This document shows positions 23,519 through 37,285 of a stretch of 64,000 bases of DNA, in pieces. The notes under the pieces were generated by a model. It searched no databases. It saw only the letters and a list, made by a program, of their open reading frames with translations, and was not told the DNA's origin. The stretch's first letter is position 1. Each line of letters begins with the position of its first letter. The stretch covers positions 100,432,743 through 100,496,742 of the forward strand of contig NC_044278.2 in the NCBI RefSeq assembly GCF_004027225.2, written 5' to 3'. This DNA comes from Strigops habroptila (lineage: Eukaryota > Chordata > Aves > Psittaciformes > Psittacidae). The position numbers and the translations under genes are program-made.

Positions 23519-24722
23519 GGGCTACGGAACTGATGGACAGGGGCAGAGCAGTTGACGTCATCTACCTGGACTTGTGCAAAGCGTTTGGCACTGTCCCACA
23601 TGACATCCTTGTCTCTAAATTGGAGAGACATCAATTTGATAGATAGACCACTCGGTGGATAAAAAGCTGGCTCGATGGCCGCACACAAAGAGTTGTGGTA
23701 AATGGCTCGATGTCCAGTTGGAAACCTCTAACGAGTGGTGTCCCTCAGAGATCGGTGTTGGGACCGGTCCTGTTCAACGTCTTCGTCAGCAACATGGACA
23801 GTGGGATTGAGTGCGCCCTCAGCAAGTTTGCCGATGACACCAAGTTGTGTGGTTCGATTGGTACACTGGAGGGAAGGGATGCCATCCAGAGGGACCTTGA
23901 CACGCTTGTGAGGTGGGCCGATGCCAACCTCATGGAGTTCAACCAAGCCAAGTGCAAGGTCCTACACCTGGGTCGGGGCAATCCCAGGCACTGCTACAGG
24001 TTGAGCGGAGAAGAGATTCAGAGCAGCCCTGCAGAGAAGGACTTGGGGGTGTTGGTTGACGAGAAGCTTAACATGAGCCGGCAGTGTGCGCTTGCAGCCC
24101 AGAAAGCCAACCATATCCTGGGCTGCATCAAAAGAAGCGTGACCAGCAGGTCAAAGGAGGTGATCCTGCCCCTCTACTCTGCTCTCATGAGACCTCACTT
24201 GGAGTACTGTGTACAGTTCTGGTGTCCTCAACATAAGAAGGACGTGGAGCTGTTGGAGGAAGTCCAGAGGAGGGCCACGAGGATGACAAGAGGGCTGGAG
24301 CACCTTCTGTGTGAAGACAGTCTGAGAGAGTTGGGGCTGTTCAGCCTGGAGAAGAGAAGGCTGCATGGAGACGTCATAGCAGCCTTCCAGTATCTGAAGG
24401 GGGCCTGCAAGGATGCTGGGGAGGGACTCTTCCTTAGGGACTGTAGTGGTAGGACAGGGGGTAATGGGTTCAAACTTAAATGGGAAATTTAGATTAGATA
24501 TAAGGAAGAAGTTCTTTACAGTGAGGGTGGTGAAGCACTGGAATGGGTTGCCCAGGGAGGTTGTGGGTGCTCCATCCCTGGTGGTGTTCAAGGCCAGGCT
24601 GGACAGAGCCTTGGGCCACATGGTTTAGGGTGAGGTGTCCCTGCCCATGGCAAGGGGGTTGGAACTAGATGATCTTAAGGTCCTTTCCAACCCTTACTAT
24701 TCTATGATTCTATGATTCTATG
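23519..24722 (+). mobile_element. CR1 LINE, 3' 1.2 kb (5'-truncated)
   Basis: The element carries the C-terminal part of CR1 ORF2 (reverse transcriptase onward), the CR1 3' UTR ('ggaactagatgatcttaagg') and the terminal ATTCTATG-like tandem units ending at about 24722. The 5' end is truncated within the RT domain near 23519. No target duplication was seen, as is usual for CR1. Confidence 0.95.
23521..24628 (+). pseudogene. CR1 ORF2 remnant (reverse transcriptase C-terminal half), broken
   Basis: This is the reverse-transcriptase part of a LINE protein that copied CR1 RNA into the genome. An in-frame stop lies at 23644-23646. Downstream the frame runs open from 23695 to 24492, with the FADD catalytic box at about 23827-23838. 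[11 protein letters not shown] block lies at 23737-23766, where the usual Gly after GVPQ is Arg (codon 23749-23751). Near 24480 a small indel relative to the copy at 45961 shifts the frame, and the last part continues in another frame to the stop at 24628. It is non-functional on three counts: truncation, stop and frameshift. Confidence 0.9.
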
Positions 24723-25799
24723 AAAATCCCAGTTTGTGGTGTCTGATGCAGTATAAAAAGGAGAAGAAACATATTTAACTATTTTCACTTCTATTTTAAT
24801 TTCTATTCCTGGTACACTGTTATCATTTTGAAACCAATTTAGTTCACTCTCCACAGGATGGCTCGAAAGCTTGAATCCTGTGGCTTAGTCTAGAGCTGAC
24901 AGCACTCTAGGGACACGTATGGTGGCTTTTCATATACATCCTTCATCCTATCTCTTCAGTTCAGGCACAGCTGAAGCATTTCCTTTTACTCTTCAAATTT
25001 CTACTATTTTAAAACCTCTGGCAAAATGCCACATCGTCTATGAAAAGAATGATCCACAGGGGTTTGAATGAAGAAATAAAAAGCACTACTATTAAAAAAT
25101 GAAAATGCAATGCTGAGTTTTATGTACATGAAAGTTGAATTTTTTATGCATTAAATTCAGTCAAGGAAGAATATCCTGCAAAATTACTTCTATCCTCATA
25201 TCTTTAGATAAGATAAGAAATACTTCTGCTAAAATCATACAGCAAGACAAGTTAGTGCTTGTTAAAGCTGTATTTCAATAAGCAGTTGAATGACACCTCA
25301 GTTCAGCTACTTATTTCTTGTTGGTTTCAGCTCATGCCAATATTGGTTTCCTTTACTGCCAGGCAAAGACTGGATCATCAAGAAATAGAAACAGTTTTAA
25401 GAACTACTGTAGTGTGTTAATTCTTTTTAAGATTTTCTCCCTAAATTACTTTTCTGCAGTTAAGACTTACATCATTTTAAACTCTACTGGGCTGAAACTT
25501 TGTAAACTAGTCATTTGATCTATATTGCACTGTGCTGCTGCATTACTAAATGTACAGTCAACACTGGCTGCAAACACATAAACATTTTTCAGGGCTACAG
25601 GCATATGATGCTCTTTAATAAACACAACTATTATATTATACAATGTCAATTTTGACTGCATAGCAAAAACTCAATTTGGTACCGAGTGAAGTGTATAGTG
25701 CTGAAATATGATTTACAGTCAACTGGGAAGTCATGTAGTCTTTTCGAGCTGCTTCATACTCACATAAATGTACTTGTGAGCTATTCACAGATACTTTAG
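24723..25799. other. Intergenic, no gene seen
   Basis: AT-rich unique sequence between a CR1 and a solo LTR. Only short chance open frames are present. Confidence 0.6.
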
Positions 25800-25804
25800 C
25801 AAGG

Positions 25805-26371
25805 TGTCCTGGGTTCAGCTACAGCAGTCATTTTTTCTCCTTCTTAGTAGCTGGTGCAGTGTTGTGTTTTTGACTTTCAGCCTGGGAACAACGCTGATAA
25901 CACCGATGTTTTTAGTTGTTGCTAAGTAGTGCTTACTCTGACCAAGGACTTTCTTGGTCTCATGCTCTGCCAGGAAGGAGGGGAAGCTGGGAGGAAGCAG
26001 AGACAGGACACCTGACCCAAGCTGGCCAAAGGCGTATTCCATACCACAGCACGTCATGCCCACTATATAAACTGGGGGGAGTTACCTGGAAGGCCCAGAT
26101 CCCTGCTCGGGTCAGGCTGGGTGTTGGTCGGCAGGTGGTGAGCAATTGTATCCTCTGCCCTTGTTATTTCCTTTATCGTTATTATTATTGGTGGTAGCAG
26201 TAGTGGTTTTGTATTATACCTTAGTTGCGGGACTGTTCTTATCTCAACCCGTGGGAGTTACATTCTTTTGATTCTCCTCCCCATCCCTCCAGGAGTGGGG
26301 GGAGTAAAAAAAGGGGGAGTGAGCGAGCGGCTGCGTGGTTCTGAGTTACTGGCTGGGCTTAAACCACGACA
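25805..26371 (+). mobile_element. Complete solo LTR, 567 bp, TSD CAAGG
   Basis: Begins TGTCCTGGGTTCAG and ends ACCACGACA, flanked by a perfect 5-bp duplication CAAGG at 25800-25804 and 26372-26376. A TATA box (CTATATAAACTGG) lies at about 26063. A TTATTATTATTGGTGG trinucleotide-rich stretch follows at about 26178, then a G-rich 3' region. It is an ERVL-like solo LTR left by recombination between two LTRs; no internal genes remain. It lies about 7.3 kb upstream of the KL ATG, antisense to KL. Confidence 0.95.
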
Positions 26372-26376
26372 CAAGG

Positions 26377-29300
26377 CTTTACTCCCATGTTTCCAAGATT
26401 GGCTCAACATCACTGGGGAGTCAGGACATTTGTTACCAAAACAGTAAGTATGCATGGTTTAGGGTCTACCTCTTCAAATGTGGTTGAGGACTTGAACCAG
26501 ATTAGGCCAAGATAGAGTATGTTGCAACAGTCCAGTCTTGAAAAGACTTGAAAAGGCATAATTAATGTAAGGCCTTGCTTTACCCACATCTGAAATCACA
26601 GGAGGTTTAATCTTTTGAGCAATAAGATGCCAATCTCTTTCTTAAGGTGAAATTAGAGACAGGATAATATTTGTTGACAGTGTCAGGATCTTAATACTCC
26701 TTCCTGAATAGGAACCAAACTGTTACATGTTTCAGGTTTATTGTCCTCCTTAAGTGATGGACTTCTAACCTCCTCTTTAGACCAAAACAGTAGGGGGAAA
26801 TCAGGAAGTCATATGTGCTACCACTGGCTTCAGTTCCATGAGATTAAGTGTTTATGAGACTATTTTAGATTTTCTCAAGGTCAGTGATTACATTTCCACC
26901 AGCGACTCTGATTCACCCCTACAGTGTCATAGCTGCTGCAACTCAAAGAAGGATGAGGAATATAATAAGGAAGGAAGAGCTATGCAGCATTTATAATGCA
27001 GGTAGTTGAATGTACGTGTAACAGAAATGCCACAGTGATTAAGCAACATATGTTGGCACATCAATATTTTAGATCTCTTCATCCAGCAGGCAACTTCAGA
27101 AAGTTGTGGGATTCTCAAAAAAACCTACGTTTGGTATGTCTGCTCAACGGCTTTGGGGAAAGTCCCAAACTGTGTCTGAAGGAGGTATTAATTAAGCTTT
27201 ACTATATGTATATTTGAGCTATATGTAAGAAAGTTAAGCAGACTAATCTAGTGCTAAGTACAAGCATCTAAAGTAAGCATTTTCCAAGTGTAAATCTTTT
27301 ATTTGCAGTGCTCTTTTATACGTGCCCAGAATGTAACCCATGCAACAATTCAGCTTGAAAAAAATGCTTTGGAGGCCATGTAACTACATTCAAATTCATT
27401 CACCCCCTTAGCAGCATGGTGCCTGTATTCTTCATCTAAATCTAAATTTTTTAAAATTGTAAATAACTTTCTTTGTAGCAAAAGATCTTTCCTGTATACA
27501 CAGTGAGGCAGTCCCACCAACAGAGAAAAAAGCAGACCCCTGGCATTATGAAAGATGCTTCATAGGAGACAACAGTAAGTGAATTTTAAATCTATTATAT
27601 ATTAAAAAAAATGTGCTCGAGTTAGGCATCATCAAGCAATTCCTCCTTTTGGCCAAAACAGGGCAAGGACTCTTTGCAGAGGAAGTGGGAGAGGAACAAT
27701 ACTTATTGGACCAATTTCTCTGTTAGGTGCCAAGGGGTAGCTATTGATTTGGGTCACGCTGTCAGAGCAGGTGTTCATCTGGACAATTTATGGTCACAGA
27801 CTGATATGGCACTTTTCTGCCTGAAGTCTGTAGCTTAGTCATAGATACCAAGAAAAGTTAATTTGTCATTTTTTTTAATTAACTTAGCATTTAAATTACT
27901 GTAAGCCCAGCTTTCAGCTAACAAATAGATGTTCCTTGAAAGGAATGCATCTGTGTCCATTTCTCTTTATTATTTCTATCTTCAGTTCAATTCTGTTTTT
28001 AACTTAAGCTGAAAATTATGAGGAAGATGATCTACTAAATGCATCCACTTATTTTTCATGCCTTTTTTTCATTGACTCCTGAGAGTCTCCTTTCTGTATG
28101 CAATGGCTTTTCTGGATGTTCCCTTACAGTGGATGTAAGGGCAAAGTATCAATGCCTGCAGTGTGCAAGACTTGTCTTAGCATGTTTGCTATTATAATTT
28201 CAGCAAGCCAGCAGCAGTTTCCAGAGGATCACAGATTAAAGCAGGAAAATGGTGATTTTTCAAAGTGTGGCTGGTATCTCCATAAAAAGCTCAGCAAATT
28301 TTCACACCATGGGGAAAGCGTGCTTCCCAAGGCTAAGGGCATCCTCCAGACCCTCCATCTCACAGCTGTCGGTGCAGTCAGCACTGTAAGACCTTAAGGT
28401 TGGTGAATCCAGTCTCCAGAGATTGCAGCACTGCTCTTGTCTCTTAAAAATGCTGACAGGCTTGGCTTGGTGGCAAAGGCTCTGCCTGGTTTACTGTCTT
28501 CCAGCCATGCCCTTTACACACTCCTGGCCTAACTTGCCAGGCATTTCATGTTTGCCTGTAACAAGGTGTTGACAAGACCCTCTGTAACCTCCCTGGGGCT
28601 AACACAATGTGTTTTGATTTCTAACTCCTCTTTTACAGCGATCAAAAGAGATCAGGTATCTCATTTCACACATATCATTGCTCAGCTGCTTCCTGCCCTG
28701 CTCTCCTCCCTCATCTAAGTCCCAGGACATACCATATTTAACACAATCAATTCTTACACCCATTTATTGAAAGGCATCACATTCGCAGGGGCATCTTACA
28801 CATCCTTTTACATTATTGCTCCAGCTTATGTTAAGGATTTCCATTTTTGTTCTCAATTCACTCTCCAGGCTTACTTTGGCCAGTGTTATATTGGACCCTT
28901 TTATGAGCAGTACTGAACAGTGCTGCCGAGTAGCCTCCCTAAACCACAAATATCAGCTAAATACCTATGACCAGATGGCTATTCCTTGAAGAAAAGGTAG
29001 GAAGACTCTCTACTGTGAAACATACGTCACCTGGAAGGAATGTCTTTTGTCAGCTTCACCTGCACCATAAAATAATAAAGCCGAGTAAAAAGAGTGAAGC
29101 CTTTTAGTAAAGTCTCTTTCATATATATTATGGAATGGTAATACTGGTAGAAGTTTTACTATGGGTGTAGGTATAAAAATATGTTAACTGTGGCTTAGCT
29201 TATGCCTCTTCCTTAACGGGACTCATCTTCACCAACAGAAACACTTTTGTGCTTCTTTAACTGGGAGCTTGGATCCGTGAGAAGATCTCTGGATGGTAGC

Positions 29301-30510
29301 AAGTGCCAGTTGATCTGCAGTAACAGTCCAAACAGGTATTTTTGATACATGACAGATGTTACCCCTTAAATGAAAGGTCTCCTCTCCTCACCTAACACCT
29401 GCTCCCAAGACAGCTGCTTGACCCCAGTAGTCACAGTACTGGAGAGGGACCAGGGAGGCTACACATGAGGGACTGTGGAGCAAATTCCAAATCCCAAACT
29501 CTGGGGCTAGCACTGGACAGGGAGAAGGCCAGGAAAACGCTGTTCAGTTGTACATCTGCAGTAAAACCTTCCCCCTCAATACCCAGCTCTTCTGCTTCAG
29601 CAGTGCAACCTGCTTCTTTCAATCATAAGCAATGAAAAATGTGACTAATATGACATCAATTCTCTTCTTTCTTACATGCACCCTTTTTCCAGTAACCCCT
29701 CCCCAGATGCACATAAACATGGAGGGGGGGGAACCAAAAGCAGACAACAAACTTATGGAGAAAAAAAATAAAAGAAGAATAAATGTGATTTACAAACTTG
29801 GTAAAAGAGGAGGAATTCTCTTTTCTGAGACTGAAACATTAAAAAATTTCGATTTTTTCTGAAGGTTTTTAGTTTCTATTCCTGTTTGGAACTGGGAATG
29901 GGAAATGCTTTGGTCACCTGCAGGACCACTGTTTGAATAAAGTAATCCAGCAGCCTTATAGGGAATGAAACAAGGATAGTCCTGCCAGAGCTACTCTATC
30001 CTAAAGTAACCTACAGGTCCAACTGTACTGGTAAATAAAAGAGAGCTGTGGTGTGCTTGTGCACTCATCCCCTAATCACCCCACTGTTTATTGCCATTCT
30101 CTGGCTCTCCTTTTGGATAACTTTCTGCAAGACAAATCTGCTACAAAGGCGAGCAGCCATAACCACTGTGGACTGGAGCCAGATGGCGCTACTTAGCCCT
30201 AGGTGCACAATCAGTCTCTTCTCTTTTCTTCAGCAGCATGGAAATGGCTAAAAGTGCCCTTTCTGTTTAGTACCAGGATTATTTTTTTTAAAGCTACACA
30301 TGCACCAATAATCTGTAAAACATCTCCACAACTCATCTAGCCTTCCCAATTGGTGTTTGATGAAGTGTTACTCCACCTGCTCCTATTCAAATGCTCAAAA
30401 TGCTGGGCAGGTTTCTGAAAATGGGCATAAACATCTATGTAAGTCCTTACAAACTTTTCTTTCTAGACTTTAACCTGATGTTACACTTCGTATTACCAGG
30501 TAAAACAGCC
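26377..30510. other. Intergenic, no gene seen
   Basis: AT-rich unique sequence. The 99-codon open frame at 28098-28397 (plus) matches nothing recognised. No repeat family was identified with confidence. Confidence 0.55.
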
Positions 30511-30750
30511 TGAAGTTGTGTCATGGTAGGTTTAGATTGGATACTAGGAAAAATTTCTTCACTAAAAGGGTTGACAAGCACTGGAACGGGCTGCCAGTGA
30601 AGTGGTTGTGTCACCATCCCTGGAGGTATTTGAAAGATATGTAGACGTGCTGCTTAGGAATGTGGTTTAGTGGTGGACTTAGCAGTGCTAGGTAAATGGT
30701 TAGACTCGATGATTTTAAGGGTCTTTTCCAACCTAAATGATCCTGTGATC
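30511..30750 (+). mobile_element. CR1 LINE 3' fragment, a different subfamily
   Basis: The segment follows a CR1 3' pattern: 'tttagattggatactaggaa', 'ttcttcactaaaagggttg', 'ccatccctggaggtatttga', 'tggttagactcgatgatttt' and a final TGATCCTGTGATC. It differs from the 23519 and 45961 copies in the ORF2 tail and 3' UTR, so it belongs to another CR1 subfamily. The terminal repeat is degraded, suggesting greater age. Confidence 0.88.
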
Positions 30751-33700
30751 ATGCTGCCTTCTAAGGGGTAATACCACACACACAGTTGTTGCTGTGATGT
30801 AAACCTTTTTACCTTTCTTTGCTCCCCTCCAAGACACTTCGCATGGTGCTGACCTGCACACAGGGACCAAACTTCCCAACTCCCTATTTCTCAGCATCAG
30901 AAACACCAAGAATGAAAATCCCAGGTGCTTGTTGACAGGAGGGATAGGATTGGTCTCTGCAAGGCCCAGGAGAATCATGGTCCCTGAAACTACAAGGGAA
31001 GGAAGGTGGAAAAAGGGTTCTTGTCAGGCCAGCTGGATAACTGCACAGTGATGATGCAGTAAAAATGTTGGCTAGTGGGCTCAGCTACGATTCACATAAG
31101 AGAAGGAAAAAAAATTATTGTCAATGTATATTATACACATGGTCTAAAGGAACAGTATAGTTACCACTTCTCAGACAAGTTTACAAACATTTCTAATCCT
31201 CTCGCTTCTGAGAAAGCTACATGACCATCAACAAGATAGGGAAGAAATTCCGTGTGTACACACATGCATGACATATTTCTAAACGCTGGTGATAAAACTG
31301 GTGCTAAGTGGTCATAAATAGAGATTACCATTGTACAGCAGAGCAGTGCTTTTTTTTCTCCCATGCTTAGATTTGCACAGTTTACCTACAGATTCTCTCA
31401 AACCCAAAACTTGGCAATACTTTGGTTGCTAGCATACTATCTGCCATACTTATTACTACTACTTAATTGCTTCTGTAAAATACCCAATCCATAATCATCT
31501 TGACTTTTACCTAGAGTGAAAGTTTTTCATGGTGCTCTGGGGGAGGAAGGGAAAGTGAAGACATCATCAGTGTGAATGTGAAGCTTTGGAAAGGGATTAA
31601 AGGCACTACAATAATGCAAGTTGTTGTGGTGGTTATCAGAAGCTTCCAACAGGGGTTTGTCTCCAGAGCTCAAGACCCTAATGATGCTACAGAAAGGATC
31701 TCATTAAATAACCAAGTTCAGAAGATGATTTTAAAAACAAGTTCAGCTGGATGAGGTGCAACTTTCTTTAAATGACTGCTGAAAATTTTTGGAGCTTGGC
31801 TTTTCTTGCTGGTAAGTATATATTAAACCCCAAGCTATTATTAGGGTGATTTTATCTTAGTGAGTGTGTCATCCAAATGGTATTTTATAGGATAGGTTGG
31901 GAATTTTCCAACAGAAAGTATTTTTGGTCAGAATATGCAGCTTTATCAAACCCACAGCTTTTTTTATGGAAATGTACATACCAGCTTTGATACAGATGGA
32001 ATTTTCATATAAAAAAATCAAAGAGCTAAAGAAGACTAAGTCATAACAGCCTTCTGGCTTGGCTTACTTATCTGGCTGTGGGAAATGAAGACTGAGATTT
32101 CAGGGTGTGCATGATTCTGCCTGAAGACTTGGAAGATCTGTTTTCTTCCTGCAAGGAAAGTACTCCTTTCGCCCAACTCTGCTGGGATGAGTTGTTTTTC
32201 ATCTATAAACAAGAGAGAGAGAAAATGAGGCTTGCTCTGCAGCCCAATGGTCAGAACTTGCACGTGCAGTGAAGTTGCCAAAGAGATGTGATGTGATGAG
32301 AGCACCACCATACAGGAAAAGAAACCAAAGTTCATGTGTCTGGTTGGAATATGGCAGAACAGGTTCAAACACTGATCTTTCTTGTCCTATTTGATACCCA
32401 ATTGCATTTGTGACTGCAACCAGACACAGGATGGATGGAAAAAACACTTGGCAGCAGATGCCCTCAGAATGTTTTGCTCTGAAGATACAGAGAACTATGA
32501 GTGGAGGAGGGACACAAGAAAGAAAAACTGTTTTCGTCTTTCCAAGGGAGTGACTGACTGCGAAAGCACAGACACATTCTAGAGAAACACCATGTGAACT
32601 GTAAAAATATGAGACTTTTCCCTATGTGTATTTTATCTCTTGTCAGGAGTGCAGCCATTTCAGATTTTCTCCAGGTAGTCAAAATTGCTAAGTAAGCAGC
32701 ACATCGCAATAAAAGAACATGCTGTAGCAAGATAATAAATGCGATTTGCTTAACAACTGTGTTATCTCCTACGACCAGGCACAAGAGCAGATAGCACAAT
32801 CTAAGTATCAATGTACCTTACGCAAAGGTATAATAATCTGTAAGTCACACTTTTCGAATTATCACATATACATTTGCAATGTGACTACCCCCCTTGAAAA
32901 TACACAGTCAGTCAGAAATTAAATATGAAATTTATCACAAAATATTTATTACAAAAAATGAAGCCTCATACCCGCTGGAGAAGGATTACCCATGCTTTCC
33001 TTCAATGCTACAAAAATACCTTTTGTAATTGTACTGCCATAAATGAACACTTGCTGAGTTTATTCTTCATTCCCCATTACAAACTGTTATGACAAATGTG
33101 ATTTTTGTACTTTGCATTGGGGGAACCCCAGACCTTCACATTAATGTCTTCATACTGATGCTAGCTGAAAGCCCTTCCCCACTGCAATACTTACTTAAAA
33201 TTCTTTTGTCTGCTTGGTTTCTGCTTGATTAAGGTAGAAGGTCCAGGGTTCATTCTGAAGCAAAGCAAGAACACTTTTCAAATATTTCCTACACAGCTTT
33301 CCTTTTCACACACATGAAAGTTGCTCTCAGACATACTATGTTGTTTGTAGCAGCTATAGTTATAGATAATGCTGTTAATCTTTTTTTTTTTTTCTTCCTG
33401 GCTATATTTTATATTAAAAAATCCAATTACAAATGGCTTTAAGGAGATTAAAATTATTACTTTAGAGTCAATCACTTACCATGGGGCTTGATAGGTTGCT
33501 TTGAAAGACTGCTGTCTTCCAGAACACAATATACTGATTTTCTGTAGCCATGTAACATAATATTCATTAATAATTACTTAGCCTCTTATAATTTTTTTTT
33601 TTTATTCTTTATACTAAGCATCTTAGTGTAAGAATAATATTTTTCTGCTCTTCACCATTCCCTTTCATCAACCAGACATCAGTCTTTTGATTATTTTTTA

Positions 33701-36529
33701 ACTGGTACGTCTTCTCTACAAATTTTGAATTCTGACTGAATGAAATGCACCCCTCCACCTAGGTAAAACACAGATTACGGGTTATTTAATTCTCACTTGT
33801 ATACTATTTAAAGGAAGGAGTTAAATGATACACAAATCTTGTTCTGAGCCTTGGTCCCCGAATGTCCTTCACCCCAGGGTCTTCATCAGTCATGTAAACT
33901 CACCAACTAATTACAGTAGGAGTGGCAGGAAATCATGGTAGGTGTGGGCAGTTATTTTTAGGTACTGGAGCTAGTGTAGTTTTTCAAAGCCACCCATGCT
34001 TTGCCTTAAGTCTGTAGGGTGTAGATAACCTCTTAGGTGACAGCCAGTTGAAACTGGGATTTCATCTCCAATGTCATTTACTCAATGGGATGAACTGGAG
34101 TCAAATCTTGAGGTCTTCTCACCTGCTGGTTCTGTGCAGGTGTCCCACGATGTCCTACTCAGTGTAGTAGCATGGAATGTTTCCAGCTGCAGCTTCCTCT
34201 AGGGACACTTCTGGTCCTCTACTGAACAATGACTGCAACAGCAGAAGCACATGTGACTTTTAATTAGGGGAATATGGATATCAAGTTCATTTCTATGTGG
34301 GGATTAATCACCGCTGATTAAAGTCCCTATTTTAAAAGGAAAATAAGATTTCCTCTGCTTAGAGGGCATCTGAATGCTATATATGCTTGCCTGTACTTTA
34401 TATTCTGAAAGAGCTCCAAAGCAATATTTCACCAAATGGGAAGAGTTGGGCTTATATATGATCTCATTTGTATGCAGTGTGCCCTGCCTTGTAAGAATGT
34501 ATTTGACTTGCTTCTTTCCTTTGCTAATATGTTTTACTCACATGATATTAGAAATGATGGCTCAAAAAAAGGTTGGGGGTTTTGTACAGCCATCTTCAAT
34601 GTGGATATCCTGAGAAATATATTCCTGAAATTTCTCCTTTAATCCTTAAAAAATTGTTTGGGTTTTTTGGGGGTTTTTTTATGTTAGCATGTCTAGAAGA
34701 GTCATGTAACTACCACTGAATGGCACAATCAGGGAAACTATATTCTCCAGGTGCAGTAAAAGTTACTGTATTTTATTTCCTATTTTCTGCAGAGGAAGTG
34801 ACTTTTAAAAGCCTCCTATGATATTGGAAGAAATAAAAAAAGAGAAGATAAATTAGTTCTTGCAAATTGTACATTTCTACTTCATTCATTTTAATGAAAA
34901 TGTGCCAGTTTCCAAAAAAGTGAAACAGGTTGGGGTTTTTTTTTTTAATTGTAGCATTCTCCTTTAATTAGATTTAATCAGATATTTTATAGCACACTGA
35001 ATTTGTATATATGGGTGTTCAATAGAATGCTTATTACTGTTCTCTCTTTTAAAGGTACATATAAACAGAAACACATATTGCATTTCACCAGATCTATTGC
35101 AATATTTTTAAAGTAGAGGCAGATTTTAGTTCAGTCATGATAAAGAGCTTGGTTTTGCTTCCACATAACTATGTAGAAAACTCTGATACAGCTGTAAGAA
35201 TTTAGAGAAATTCTGAAACTTTTAGTTTGGTTAGCTATACAACCCATATTATTGATAACAACAATAAAAAATTCTTGTGTGCTGGAACTAGCCCTAAAGA
35301 GATAATATTATTATTAAATAGCCTGAATACACTGAAAAACATTTTTGCTGAACTATTCTAGAACTTTCTAGAAATGTGCCTTGTTTCACAGCTATAGCTA
35401 TTCTTTCAAAATTCTACTGAAATATATTTTAGAAGATATTTTATCTGCGCTGTTGACTAGCCTCTTGTCTCTGATAATTATTGGCACTGTACGGAAAGGA
35501 AGACATTGTTTAGCTTAGATCCATGATAACTCCTCAAAGTCTAGACTCTGCCTGTGTAGTACGTATCACCTTTATGAGAATCTGTAAAGCTTTCCTCTTT
35601 CATTTCATGAACTGTAGAGATAAGTTGTCCTGTAATACAAAATAGGTATTATATCCCCTGAAAAGAGCTGTTTGGAAACCTTGGAAAAGAAAGCTCCCCC
35701 CCTCCCTGTGCTTCCATTTATTGTACTTGTAAGGGGTAGATTTTCAAGGTATTGCTCTCCATCTGTATTTGAAGAATTAATCAACAGCTTTAGATCGATT
35801 CCATTTTCTTCGAATTATCAAGGACAAAGTGTTTAAGGCCAGCTGTCAAATTCATTTTTCTTTCACTCAAGCTGGATAAAGAGAGCTTGTGATTTTCTTG
35901 CTGGCCTTGCACAAAAGTGAATCTGCATATGAGAACACTGAGGTTTTGGAAGAGTTAGACTGTTTTGTGGGTACTGTGAAATGCAACTGGCATTTAGAGT
36001 GTTACTAAATTTTTATCTTGCCAATCTGTTGTTGCATGAGTTCTCCTAAAGCTATTTAAGGTCAAATCCCAGAAGAAAATGTCTCAGTATTATCATGTGT
36101 TCATCTTTTTCAGCACTGCTGATGCATTCTAAAAGACAATATATGCCATGCAATTTATTTTCAAGCTGGTGTATTATTTTTCTTATTTATAAGAAAATGG
36201 GGCCTCATGTGGCATGGATGTGCAATCATTTTCATGTTTTCCACATCTCCTTACTACCTTCTGGCCAGAACAGACGTGTTGACACTGTTCCTGTTCTCCC
36301 TTTAACAACTCAGGTCTCCGGCTGCTGTTTCCCAGCCACATGTCTCAGTTCTCAACACCATGTCATTTATCCAGTGCCAATCAGAGGATGGTTGAAGTAG
36401 AGCTGGGAAGGCTCCTGAAAGCATATGTACTCACTGAAGCCCACCCTCTTGCTGAAAACTAGGTTCACCTTTTCTACAAGCTAGATTCCTAACATCAGTT
36501 TGTCTAACTTATTTTTTAAATATATTTTT
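30751..36529. other. Intergenic, no gene seen
   Basis: AT-rich sequence with poly-T runs near 33380-33393 and 33590-33603. The open frames at 32036-32368 (minus, 110 codons), 32464-32811 (minus, 115 codons) and 36095-36400 (plus, 101 codons) match no family I know and are probably chance. Confidence 0.55.
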
Positions 36530-37150
36530 TAATATAATTTCAATAATAGCGACTCCACAACCTCCTGGCCAATGCTACCTGCCAGTGCTTGCTATTCTTA
36601 TCATTAGGATATGCATTAAGAGCTAATACACTTAAATCCTTTGACTCTGTTTAATTCCATTAATTTTTTATTATCTTTTCAGTTTTCTTGTGTCTTGATT
36701 TAAAAAATAAAAATCCTTGAATCTTTTTTTCAATTACAAAGTCAGGAACTGCTTCGTGCCAGCTAAGTCCTCTAAAGTGCCAAGTGGAGCAGGGGGACTA
36801 TTTTAACCAGCCTATATTTAGGACTCCTATTTATATGCCTCCGTATGATGTTTGCCTTTTTTGCACAATGCTGATTCATGTTCTTCTTCTCATTCCCTGT
36901 GATTCTCAGATCACATTCTGCAGAACTGCTGCCAAATCAGGCATCTCCCTTTCTGTATTTGTTCCCAGTCAGATGTGCCTGCCTCTGTTGAACTGAATTG
37001 GTGGAGATGGGAAAGGTCAGACAATTTTCACACATTTGTCAGGATCGCTCTGAAGCCTCCACCAGTTCACTGGCATCCTTGCAGCCCCTCCAAGCTTGGT
37101 ATCATCTGCAAAATTAAAAATGTGGTCTGTGCTCAATTGTCCCATTGATT
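36530..37150 (-). mobile_element. Old, fragmented CR1 LINE
   Basis: Two patches resemble antisense CR1: 36547-36600 ('gactccacaacctcctggcc', 'tgccagtgctt') and about 37040-37150 ('aagcttggtatcatctgcaa', the antisense of the RT FADD/YADD neighbourhood). Between them similarity is unclear. This would be an ancient copy, heavily diverged. The call rests on recalled CR1 word patterns. Confidence 0.5.
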
Positions 37151-37285
37151 AGAGCGTCATTTGCTGGGCAAACCTTCTGCAGAACAGCTTCCTTCTTCTT
37201 TGGCAGGGAACAACTGACAATGGCTTTGTGAATAAAATTTTCCAAAACCTTTTCACTCACTTCACAGATGTTTCATCTAGACCAT

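Noticed and set aside
23695..24628. Host gene with a reverse-transcriptase-like domain
   Set aside because: The frame continues into the CR1 3' UTR and terminal repeat, carries a stop and a frameshift, and has a second close copy at 45961. It is a LINE relic.
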